Part shown: one piece after another, positions 1-9,575 of the stretch
Numbering within the stretch: the first letter of the stretch is position 1
How the letters are laid out: the number at the start of each line of letters is the position of its first letter
Assembly: GCA_027604685.1 (NCBI GenBank)
Contig: JADHYX010000287.1
Span: forward strand, 1-28,784
Direction of reading: 5' to 3'
From: Lobulomyces angularis
Taxonomy: Eukaryota; Chytridiomycota; Chytridiomycetes; Lobulomycetales; Lobulomycetaceae
Length of the DNA stretch: 28,784 bases
Program-made: the position numbers and the translations under genes
The notes under the pieces: generated by a model
The model's database searches: none
Told to the model about the DNA's origin: nothing
Seen by the model: the letters and a program-made list of their open reading frames with translations, nothing else

Positions 1-1
1 A

Positions 2-647
2 TCAATTCCTAGACATATTATTATTGACACAAAAATATTAATGGAAAACATTTTAAATTTACCTAGAACAAAAGAAATATTGTTAAATCGTTAAAAGAAA
101 CAATGGAGGATACGGTTTTCAAAACTAATACAAAAGGTTTTAAATCTAGAAACAATATGAGTTTCAATGGGATGGTGCGAACTGATAATGCGAACTAATG
201 GTGGTTCAATTTGTATGTTATTGTCGGCAACTAAACCTAAAAAAGAAGAAAATATACCAAGAGTTAAAAAAAGAAAAAAACCAGAAAAAACTGAGTACTT
301 TCAAGATAACCTTGAAGATTTGCATTCTAACAAAGTATATATCAATCCTAATAAAAGAACTTGTTGTATTGTCTTGGTAGGTAATGGAAATAAATTACGT
401 TATACTCAAATGCAGCGTAGGAAAGAAAGTGGGTTAAAACGTTATCAAAAAAATCGACAAAAACTTTCTAATCAAGTTGCTTGTTTAAACACTCAAGTTT
501 CTGTTGCACTGCAAAAAAGAAATTTGTCAACTGCCTAATGGAAACGCCAGATTATGGAACAGAGATGATGTTGCAACCATGAATATAAGATCGGTGGCGG
601 AAAGTTATATAGTTAATGGTTGTAGACCAAATTATCTTTGTAAATAA
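2..647 (+). pseudogene. Degenerate TnpB/Fanzor-like RuvC nuclease remnant, 5'-truncated by the window edge
   Basis: Pieces of one protein lie in three frames. From position 2 an open stretch contains IPRHIIIDTKILME and stops at about 92. From 103 another frame reads to FNGMVRTD and stops at 196. The frame open at 167-538 carries INPNKRTCC and then KLRYTQMQRRKESG, which resembles the RuvC-I segment (normally DPG) of TnpB/OrfB-like nucleases found in fungi and giant viruses. A third frame at about 531-647 gives LWNRDDVATMNIR, matching the RuvC-III pattern with D, N and following N-I. The first catalytic Asp is Asn here. The middle of the protein (RuvC-II and zinc finger) is missing, since only about 190 codons remain where the family usually has several hundred. 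This is a dead copy. The family call comes from remembered motifs; Fanzor and other OrfB-like lineages cannot be told apart here. Confidence 0.6.
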
Positions 648-864
648 TGTTGATTTTTTCAGCATAGTTTTCACTATGTTTATATTTAAATATATGCTGG
701 TGTTTGTTGTGTTGTTTTTTTGAATATTAATGTTCAAAAAGATAATGCCTAAGCAATACACTGATGTGTCGTTATTACATGTTTTTTCAACTGCCAGCCT
801 GTCCAAAAAAAAACTTAAACTTGTTCGTGACACAAAAATCTTTTAACAGATCAATTAAAATAAA

Positions 865-2333
865 ATGTTCAAGTATTCAATCTTTATATACATCACTTCA
901 TTGTTAGTATTCCTCATTAAGGGTGAGGGAAACGTCATTTCTTTGTCCGATTCTGACTTTGATGATGTTATGGATGGTTCTTTACCTAGTTTAGTTGAAT
1001 TTTATGCACCATGGTGTGGACACTGCAAAACTTGTAAGTTTTACCATCATACAAAATTTGTTGAAGTTTTATATAATTGCTACTAGTGGCTCCAATTTAT
1101 GAAGAACTCGGCGATGCTTTTCAACATGTCAAAGATAAGGTTAACATCATTAAGGTTGACGCTGATTCTAATAAAGCTATCGGTCAAAGATTTGGAGTAA
1201 ACGGTACCGTTCTAAAATTCTAATACATGTTCATGCGTAGTTTAAATTTTTTTATTCATAAAGGTTTTCCTACTTTAAAGTGGTTTCCAAAGGGTGAAAA
1301 AAAGAATCCTGTGGATTACGCAGGTGGTCGAGATTTAGAGTCATTAAGTAAATTTATCACAGAAAAAACTGGATTGAAATCTAAAATTAAGCCTACTGAA
1401 ACTTTTGTCAAAGTCCTAGGTATTTTTTTCTTTTGCTACAGATGTGTAATGTGTAATTTTTTTTTTACAGGCTCAAACTTTGATAAAGAGGTTTTGGAAT
1501 CAGATAAAAATGTTTTGGGTAAAGTTTTTAATTTTATCAAACTTTTTATTTAACTCTGTAGTTGAATTTTATGCACCATGGTGTGGACATTGTAAGACTT
1601 TAGCTCCAATTTATGAAAAAGTTGCCAAAAACTTTCAAACTGAAAAAAATGTAATTTAACCAATTAGTAACCAAACATTTTTATTTCCCTTTTATCAGCC
1701 ATAACCTAATCAGATAAATATGTGTTATGCAGTTTTTAAATTCTTTTTTTTTAGTGTGTTGTTGCAAATCTTGATGCAACAGTCCATAAGGGGCCATCTG
1801 ATAAATATGAAGTAACAGGTTTCCCAACATTAAAGTTTTTTGGAGCAAAAAATAAAGAGCCCATCCCTTATAATGGAGGTAGAACTGAAGAAGATATAAC
1901 TAAATTTTTAAATGAGCATTGTGGCACTTTTAGGTTTTTTTTCACATACAATTGTTAAATTTTAAATTGATAAAAAAAATATAGAGTTCCTGGAGGGGGA
2001 TTAAATAAAAATGCCGGCCTTATTGCTGAATTTGCATCAATCGTTAAAAAATTTTTTAAAGCAACCAAACAAGAAAGGCTAGTTATACAAAAAGAATTTA
2101 AAGATTTAGCTACAAAATTCACGAACAATAAATACACTAAGTACTACGTGAAAGTTTTTGAAAAAGTTATTGAAAAAGGTAGTGACTACATAAAAAAGGA
2201 AGTATCGAGATTAACAAGACTGATCAGCGGAAAAAATAGTTTACCAGAAAAAATTGATGAGTTTTTCCATAGAAGAAACATTTTAGAGAGTTTTTTTTCT
2301 GATGGTGAAGAAGAAATTAGAGACGAGTTGTAA
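865..2333 (+). CDS. Protein disulfide isomerase, ERp38/TigA type (two thioredoxin domains plus D domain)
   Basis: Catalyses formation and exchange of disulfide bonds in secretory proteins in the ER lumen. Exons: 865-1033, 1087-1203, 1264-1419, 1471-1518, 1562-1650, 1755-1933, 1985-2333; they join to 368 aa in one frame. A signal peptide of about 21 residues (hydrophobic ITSLLVFLI) leads into two thioredoxin domains, each with [15 protein letters not shown]; the CGHC active sites are at residues 51-54 and 171-174. From about residue 254 the [13 protein letters not shown] motif opens an all-helical ERp29-C-like D domain. The protein ends in RDEL, an HDEL-type ER retrieval signal. The domain order matches fungal ERp38/TigA and Dictyostelium PDI-D. 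The third exon's acceptor is AAG rather than the usual TAG or CAG, but the protein reads correctly across it. Function is near certain; precise paralogue naming is not. Confidence 0.95.
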
Positions 2334-2713
2334 TTTTTCATGTTTTTTTTTTTTTTTTTTTTTTCTTGAATAAGATTGTTCTTTCTTTTCTTTTTTAATT
2401 AACTACATTGATTTTTTATAGTTGAAATAATAACTATTTTTAAATTAGTTTTTGATATTTATATATATGTTTTAAAAAAAAAATTAAAGTAGGGTATTGA
2501 AAAAAATTATTTTTATTAGTAGTTTTTAAAATTGATTTCAATATTAATGTGATAAATAGATGACGAAAAAAAATTTTTTCTTAAGGAAAAATAAACTAAT
2601 GATAATCATATAATAACAAATTTCAAAGATATAAAAGTATTCATAAAGTTTATATTTTTAAAAAACAACTGACTTCAAATTTAAATGGGCAACAAAGGCA
2701 TTTTGTTACAAAG
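2334..2713. other. Intergenic gap between convergent genes
   Basis: Both neighbours end here: the disulfide isomerase from the left and SIP5 from the right. It holds a long T tract at about 2341-2364 and generally A/T-rich DNA suited to two 3' untranslated regions. I see no coding pattern or RNA gene. Confidence 0.6.
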
Positions 2714-4425
2714 TCAAGCGGATGATTGTACCTGCCCTGCCGTTGCACCAGTTGAATTATTTTCAAGATTATTTTCTGTGGAAGAGTCTTGCATACTTCT
2801 TCTCATCGCTTCCATTAACATTAACTCTTCCAAATCACCACCCATTAATCTCATAGCATTCAAATACCTCTCTCCCGATCCAACAGCTTGATTTCTTCTA
2901 CGCCCCGTCGCATTACTTTCAGTAAAAAAATCTAGACCATTTTCAGTTAAATTTTCTACTAAACTTGCCGCTGCGTTTGCCGCTGCTGCTAACTCCCCGG
3001 ATATGTCCCTAAAAATAATAATTAATTTGCTAAGGGGATTAATTCAATTCACTCACCTTCCTCGTGCCTGGGATGAGGCCAAGCTAATCGCCAATCTGCT
3101 TCTTTGGTTGATTTGTAGCTGTCGTGTTATTTCGGCGTCTTGTTGCTTTTTAATCCAAGTAGGACGAATCTCATCTATAATATAAAAACCATATTAATCG
3201 AATTTATAAAAAAATTATATTACCAGATGTCACTACAGATTCATTTTTATGACTCAAACTTTTTCTTCTTTTCCTATCAAAACTTTTAAATTTACTTGGA
3301 ATGTTGACTTCCAGGCCATTTACAGTTTTAACTTGCAGATCACTCGCAGCACCATTTGCATCATCAAATTTCACATCAGAAGTGCTATGAAAGGAATTTG
3401 GTTGCGATAGTTCGTTATGTATCTCTGTGTTGTTAGTTTCCTCCATTTTACAATCACTTGATAATCCTGAGCACTCCGTTCTGGATTTATTAAAGGGAAT
3501 TGGTATAGAAAAGGGAAGGTTACTGGCTTCAACCCCATAACGATTAATATAAACGTTAGATCCAATTGCGGCGTATATAACTCCAAAATTTGGCTCCACA
3601 CACTAGAAATTTGAAGAGCAATTAATATTTTTTGTGAATTTTTATAAATAAAATCTACGTAAGGGCAAGAGGAGGGATCAAGATTTAAATCGGATCTCTT
3701 TATTTGCACAAAACACTCAGAACATATAGGCTGGTCACAACATCTTGTGAAATTAATATTCCTGGGATAAAACTAAAACATTTAATATGTATTTAAAATA
3801 ATCAGAATATACCAAGAAACAAATGGGGCATTCAACTGCACCTCTATATAAATTTGAATGAATAAATTTGTTTTCATTTCCTGTACCATTCACTTCTTCC
3901 ATTTTCTTATTACAGGTGTTATTGTTATTATTTTGCGAGTTTAAAGATGTTTGGTTACTTGTTGTAAAATTCATAATGGAACTAGCTCTTCTACCTTTTA
4001 ACGTTTGAGCAAACTGATCACGAAAACTTGCAGTTGAAGATTTCTTTTCTAAATTATTGTTGTTTAAATTTGGCTTGTCAAGATGTGAAGATTCTAAGTG
4101 AAGGTTGTGTGAAACGTTTGGCAAAGAAGTTGAAAGTTTATTTAAAAAAAAATCACTAGTGGTATGTTCGCATTCATCGTCAGGTTGATCTTCTAATCCT
4201 TTATAGAATGGAGCAAGTTTTTTTTCCATGATTAACTTGGATACAATCAACTTATCAAAGTCCTGGTCCTCAATAGGATAAACACCTAAAGCATTATATA
4301 AACAAAATTTAAAAAAAATAAGTAATTATACCCTGAGTTACTAAATAACCACCATCTACAATTAAATCATACTTTTTTGAATTGGAGTGTTTTTCAAAAT
4401 TTGAACTGGAAGAGCTATTCCCCAT
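2714..4425 (-). CDS. SIP5: SIP5-like zinc-binding protein
   Basis: Homologue of yeast Sip5, which was found through binding Snf1 kinase and the Reg1/Glc7 phosphatase regulator. Exons (high to low): 4425-4332, 4285-3813, 3772-3659, 3602-3224, 3174-3057, 3008-2714, giving 490 aa. The start MGNSSSS is a possible N-myristoylation signal. [13 protein letters not shown] and APFYKGLED at residues 20-70 match the family. At about residues 180-230 sits its cysteine cluster: ECPICFLFYPRNIN, then [17 protein letters not shown], then CPYC, split by introns after the first and before the last Cys. The C-terminal part has RPTWIKKQQ and a helical segment ending in [10 protein letters not shown]. Possible basophilic kinase sites are GRRASS and KRRKSLS. 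It is divergent from the Sel1-repeat gene. The motif string identifies the family firmly; the signalling role is carried over from yeast and is not visible here. Confidence 0.93.
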
Positions 4426-5053
4426 ATTCTATTGTTATAAATGCAAAAAACAATAACTTGAAAAAAAACAGTATTATACCGAATACTGTTATTAATTAAA
4501 AAAAAATATAGACTGTGGTATTGTAAAAAAAATTTTCTTTCAGACTTCCTTTAAAATCGTGTAACACACAGCGTCCCAAATTTCCTAAAATTTCTTAAGA
4601 ATAATGACAACGGACGAAACATTATCAGAATTAGAAGTGCATAAATCCTAATAAATAGAATTGTTGCTGTTGTTTATGAAGCGATTTGGTCTGGTACAAC
4701 ATTTTATGCTTTTAAAAACGCAAACAGCTAATTAGCTTGTAGAGATGAAAAATTCTCTGCTGTACACAACAAGCAGAGACTTCTTAAATAAAAGGGAATA
4801 ATCGATTTAGGAGCAGACTTTTGACAGGAAAACTAAATAATTATGGACTAGTTTGGCACTGTCCTTTGCATTGAAAAACTGTAAAATGTATATTTTTAAT
4901 TTTCCTATGTCATTTATAAAGGTATATCATTAGTTTATTAATTAAAGAGATGTTATGCTTTATCTATGGCTAAGGCTGAATAAAATTTGCCCTCTGCAAA
5001 TTTTTTTTTCTTATTTTAAAAAAAAATATAAATTTTTGTTTTTTCATGCAAAC
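4426..5053. other. Divergent intergenic region (SIP5 / Sel1-repeat gene)
   Basis: Likely holds both promoters. Around 4603-4790 there are short plus-strand open stretches separated by stops (for example VVYEAIWSGTTFYAF from about 4660), which could be a decayed coding fragment. I recognise no family, and nothing else stands out. Confidence 0.4.
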
Positions 5054-6712
5054 ATGATATTAAAATCTTCAGCAACTTCAGCGGTACAAAATTCTCCTTC
5101 TCCTACAAATTCCTCGTATAATGGTATGTTTTTTTCTTTCAGTTGACTAATTTTTACATTTATGCAGAAATTATCAATTCTTTACCTTCTCCTCCTGTCT
5201 CTCTTACTGAATTTAAGTCAACCTCATACGATTGTGATTCTACGACAGAGCAATTTAAGTCCAACAAAAGAGCATCCATTCAGTATTTATATAAATGCAA
5301 CCGACGTGCATCCACTATTTCAAGTTCTTCAGTAGGAGGAAAATCATTTAAATCCGCTTTGTCTGATACTAACAAATCTATTACATCCAATGTTTCCATA
5401 CCGAAAATGAAAACTATGTTTAGAAGAGTTTCTTTGTTTTCGAGTCCAACGGATGAAGTTTCAAACTTATCCATTCGTACCCCTGAAGCTTCTAACGGTT
5501 TGCTTACTTCTTAATATTCAATTGATGAACTATTTATAGATGATGAGACAAATTCGGGTTCAACTACTCTTCCAAGTAGTATTAATTATAATTTAGAAAA
5601 AGAAGAAAGTATTTTAGATCATCAACCGAAAAGTCATCCCAAAAATCAGCGTTCGGTAACATTTAATAATACAACAACGGTTAACGAAAAAAGTCAAACA
5701 CTAATCGAAAGCGAAAATATAAATACTTCGAATACCAAGAATAAAAAAAAAAAGAAAAGTTCACTAACTCTTGAATTTAGGAAACTAGCTGGAAAATTTT
5801 CTTCAAAGCAATGCAACTATCTTGGATTAAAGTTTGAAGAAGAAAAGGATTATGCAAGTGCTTTTAAATGGTAATCATTTTTTCTTATTGTAAAATCTTA
5901 ACTTTTAGGTACAAAAATGGTGCGGAAGCTGATAACCCAGCTGCACAATATAATGCCGCAAGACTATTATCCAAAGGGTTGGGTTGTGCAACCGATCTCA
6001 TGCAAAGTGCAAAGCTGTATGCATTGTCTGGTATGAAAAAATCTTTTTCGGGCTTAATTCGAATTATATAGCTGAGAAAGGTGACAGTAACTCCATGAAT
6101 AACCTTGCTTGTCTGTATAAGAAAGGAAAAGGGGTTGGTAAAAAATTTGCCTTGTCCTTTTTTCTTCTAATATTATATGTTAGAAAAGGATTTATCAAAA
6201 GCTTTTGAACTCTATAAAAAATCTTCAGACTTAGGAAATGCGACAGGATCTTTCAATTTGGGTTACTTTTATGAAAAAGTAAGAATAGGAGTTTTACCTT
6301 TTGAATTTTTATTTCTAAAGGGAATAGAAAAATCAGTAGATTTTGAAAAAGCAATAGAGTACTATGCTGTAGCAGCTAACCAGGGCCATGACCACGCACA
6401 AGTGAATTTGGCATGTTTATATGTTCAAGGAAGGGGTTGCGAAGTTAATTATGATTTTGCTCTAAGGCTTTTTAAAAAAGCTGCTGAACAAAAGAATTGT
6501 CATGCTTTTTTTAACCTTGGATATATGCTGCAAAAAGGTTTACTTTAGTTTTGCATTTAAAAAATTTTACCTAAGAATTAGGATTAGGAGAAAACCAAAA
6601 CACTGCAGAAGCAAAAAAATTTTTCCGACTTGCTTTAAAATATGGTGATGAGCGCGCTAGAGTCATATTGAAAGAAATGGAAATTGAAGATGACATTGTC
6701 CTCGACCAATGA
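5054..6712 (+). CDS. Sel1-repeat (TPR-like) protein with disordered Ser/Thr-rich N-terminus
   Basis: Probably an adaptor or scaffold. Exons: 5054-5123, 5168-5497, 5540-5870, 5909-6030, 6072-6137, 6184-6278, 6321-6537, 6582-6712, giving 453 aa. Residues 1-220 are low-complexity Ser/Thr/Asn-rich with three basophilic (PKA-like) sites, KRAS, RRAS and RRVS, and a lysine run near residue 200. Residues 224-453 hold about six Sel1 repeats with the usual ALxxYxxAAxxGxxxAxxNLGxxY rhythm, e.g. NPAAQYNAARLLSKGLG, DSNSMNNLACLYKKGKG and HAFFNLGYMLQKGLG. The start at 5054 is preferred because upstream sequence is homopolymeric. One intron (5498-5539, 42 bp) is a multiple of three, has an unusual GTTTGC donor and contains an in-frame TAA; if it were not spliced the protein would end before the repeats. 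There is no CaaX box, so it is not a clear Skt5/Chs4 chitin synthase activator. Specific function unknown. Confidence 0.85.
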
Positions 6713-7113
6713 AAGGTATCTTTTTTAACGGTAATTTAACTTTTCTCCTGCTTTATGCGATATATTAGAATTATAATTTAAATAGATAAAATCAATGCTA
6801 CCTTCAATATAATAAAATATTCTGTTACAAATTGATTAGATTTAACTTTATCTAATTATATTGCAACAATTTCTTTGATTTTACCACATGCATCAGCACC
6901 AACAGTAACCGAATTTTAAAAAAAAATAAAAAGATAAAAATTATTCTAATTTTTAGTAATTGTGGTATTTCGATTTTAAAAGTTTAAAAATTGTTTTAAA
7001 AATAAATTCTCTATTAAAATTGACGTAGATTCTTCACCATATTATAAATGCAACACAAATCATTTTGTACCTTCATTTTTTTGAAAAACCCTTTATATCC
7101 TGAATCTAAAATA
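6713..7113. other. Intergenic region upstream of the Nup53 gene
   Basis: Follows the Sel1-repeat gene on the same strand and should contain its 3' end and the nucleoporin promoter. The DNA is A/T-rich. The Nup53 frame is open upstream to about 7048, so a slightly earlier start cannot be excluded. Nothing else seen. Confidence 0.5.
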
Positions 7114-8685
7114 ATGTCACTTTTAACACAATCACCAACAAATATATCATTGTCAAAAGTCACCTTTAGACGGGAACAGCACTTGAAAAGCAAGACCATG
7201 TCGCCATTTAATTTACAACAGGAGGACGAAAATACGATTTCACCAAGTGCTAATCAAAATATTCAACAAAAGTCCAACTACATTCAGAGTCCATTTTCAA
7301 CTCAGAAGCACCACAACAGTTTTGAGCATGGCACTAACGGTACCCATTTAAACCATCCATCTTTCAAAAATGCAATAAGACCCAATAGCCATAATAATAG
7401 ACAGAGATCAATTTCACCTCAGCAAAAAAATAGTTTGGAAAACAATGACTTTTACGGAAGTCCTAAACAAAAAACTTTTTTGAACTTTGATGACGCACCC
7501 CCAATAAATAACTTGTATGATCTAAATAATCTAGACAACAACGCTAACCAAGTTGACGATGAGGATATGCTTGATGTTGGTTTCGCCGGTAATCAGCAAA
7601 TGAATTTTGACACTTTTGAAAGTCAAAAACAGAAGTTCAAAGGTAATACCTCAGGTCCTGCTTCTCAATCACCAATGTTACCCAACTTTCCACAACAATT
7701 TAATTCCTCTACTCATTCCTCTCCTTTTATCACAACTGTACAGCAAAATCAACCTCAATCTCCTGTTTACGGTGGCTTACCCTTAAACTCTGCTGTTTCA
7801 CCAAATAGTACTTATAATCAGCAACAATTCAATGCAGGTGCTGGGTATGGTAGCAACTTTACTACTTCTTCACAGCAGCACTTTAACAATACCAACCAAA
7901 GTGTTTGGCTAAATCCATCTAACTATAAATGTTTGCCAAACCCTTTGAAAGAATTGTTCATTCAACAAACTGGCGGAGATAGCAGTAGCCACAAATTTCC
8001 ATTCAGCATTATTGTTTTTGGATTTAATTTTAAATATTTTGAAAATATTAGTGAAATTTTTAAGAAATATGGAAAGATTTTAACTCAAAAAATTTTTTAT
8101 TTTGAAAGCAGCACTGAAAAGATAACGGAAATATCGGGAAGTGAAAACTTATTTAACTATAACGATGTGAATTTCAATATGAGTAACAATGGGATGATGT
8201 TTCTGGAATTTGACAATAAATTAAGTTTCGAAAAAAGTTTTGGCCAAAGTGGATCAGTTGTTTGGATATCCAATACCATGTTTGTTCTAGGTACTATAAT
8301 TTATGAAGTAAATTTTTTAAAAAAATGTCCAATTATAGGCGTGATTCCGGCATCTGCGGACTTCAGTTACTCATCTGCTTCAATTAGTCAAGGTTCAAAA
8401 CCATTGTTACAAAAAGTTCAAAGAGGTTTTAGTTTTAGCTTTTCGAATAAAGCAGAGACTGGTCAAATTTCTGAAAAACAAAAGCCTCCTGAATCCGATG
8501 CTGTTAATAACCGAATGAATACAATCAACAACAATAATGTGATTAATAAAAACAATTTAAAGCAAAACACTTCAATAAAATCTACTTTAGTAACAAAGCA
8601 AAATAATGGGAACAGTAATGAAAGCGGATTGAAGAAGAAAACAGGTTATATCGAATATTTAAGTGAAGCACTTTTTGGTTGGTAA
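7114..8685 (+). CDS. NUP53: Nucleoporin Nup53/Nup35 (MPPN-type RRM)
   Basis: Structural nucleoporin of the inner ring, linking scaffold nucleoporins to the nuclear membrane. It is the only intronless gene in the window, 523 aa from the ATG at 7114 (a second ATG at 7198 is possible). Residues 1-290 are disordered and Asn/Gln/Ser/Pro-rich with several SP sites typical of mitotic phosphorylation. A divergent RRM follows at about 297-435, beginning FPFSIIVFGFNFKYF and ending CPIIGVIPAS, where the family has the IGV.P strand. The last residues, YLSEALFGW, form the C-terminal amphipathic membrane-binding helix; vertebrate Nup35 also ends in an FGW motif. The loop inside the RRM (around STEKITEISGSENLFNY) is longer than usual. 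The end motif plus RRM make the family call good; overall similarity is low. Confidence 0.85.
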   Translation: MSLLTQSPTNISLSKVTFRREQHLKSKTMSPFNLQQEDENTISPSANQNIQQKSNYIQSPFSTQKHHNSFEHGTNGTHLNHPSFKNAIRPNSHNNRQRSISPQQKNSLENNDFYGSPKQKTFLNFDDAPPINNLYDLNNLDNNANQVDDEDMLDVGFAGNQQMNFDTFESQKQKFKGNTSGPASQSPMLPNFPQQFNSSTHSSPFITTVQQNQPQSPVYGGLPLNSAVSPNSTYNQQQFNAGAGYGSNFTTSSQQHFNNTNQSVWLNPSNYKCLPNPLKELFIQQTGGDSSSHKFPFSIIVFGFNFKYFENISEIFKKYGKILTQKIFYFESSTEKITEISGSENLFNYNDVNFNMSNNGMMFLEFDNKLSFEKSFGQSGSVVWISNTMFVLGTIIYEVNFLKKCPIIGVIPASADFSYSSASISQGSKPLLQKVQRGFSFSFSNKAETGQISEKQKPPESDAVNNRMNTINNNNVINKNNLKQNTSIKSTLVTKQNNGNSNESGLKKKTGYIEYLSEALFGW

Positions 8686-9575
8686 CAATTTTTTTTGATT
8701 TTCTTAGCAGATTTTATGTTTCATAGTTTTGCCAGCTTTCCTTTTTCTTTACTATTTATTTTTTATATTTAATGAATTTTAATTTAGTTAAATATATAAG
8801 TTTTAAGGTTAATTTAAATGTTACCATAAAACTCTAATTACTATGTATATTAAAAACTTCGTTCATTTCTCACACAGTTCATTGAATTTTTTTGGAGACA
8901 ATCTTTCATTTTAATATTTTAATTCACTTAACGGTAAAGCATTAACTGATTTGAAATTAATTAATAAAAAAAACACAACAAACACCAATTTGAATATTTG
9001 AAGAAAAAGTAATTTACAAAGATGTTTTGATCCAGTACAATTAACTATATAACCTTCTGTTGCTACATCATCCCTGTTTCAAAATCTTTTCCTTCCAACA
9101 GCCAATTGACAAAAGTGAAACTTTTGCAACGCAAAAGCCCATATTTAAATTTTTCAACTTAACATCCATATCTTATTCGTAATGCATAGAAATACATCAA
9201 TTCCCTCCTTTTCTGAACATTTCTCTGAATCTTTTTGTAGGAGATGTGTTTTCATACTAGTTGTAGATAAATATCCTATAATAACTGTGGTACCAATGCC
9301 AATTAATTTTTTTTATTTTTGAGTATTGATAAAAGTTTTTTTAAGTGGCATTTTCAGAAAATTGATTGTATTGACACTGGTAGGTGTGATACACAAAACT
9401 TAATTCTAAACTTAAAATAATTTTTTTAATAAATAAAACTTTTATTTTATGTACAAAGATACTATAATTTTAGTTTAACATTTTACAAAATTTAAGAAAC
9501 CAAAAAAAAAAAAAAGTAAAATTAAAAATTTTAAAAAACGGAAAAAAAATTCAACACTTTAGTGAGCTATGTAAC
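8686..9575. other. Intergenic gap between convergent genes
   Basis: About 890 bp between the 3' ends of Nup53 and the secreted repeat-protein gene. It is A/T-rich with scattered short open stretches only. No gene, RNA or repeat could be supported. Confidence 0.5.

Noticed and set aside
552..833. 93-codon minus-strand open frame
   Set aside because: It is antisense to the RuvC-III-like segment of the nuclease relic and has no plausible protein features of its own.
27..839. Direct repeat gacacaaaaat (about 27-37 and 829-839) as ends of a mobile element around the relic
   Set aside because: It is an 11-base A-rich match, with no clear target-site duplication or terminal motif.
2341..2364. Long T tract as a terminator
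   Set aside because: Poly-T runs occur throughout introns and gaps here, so this one cannot be assigned a termination role.
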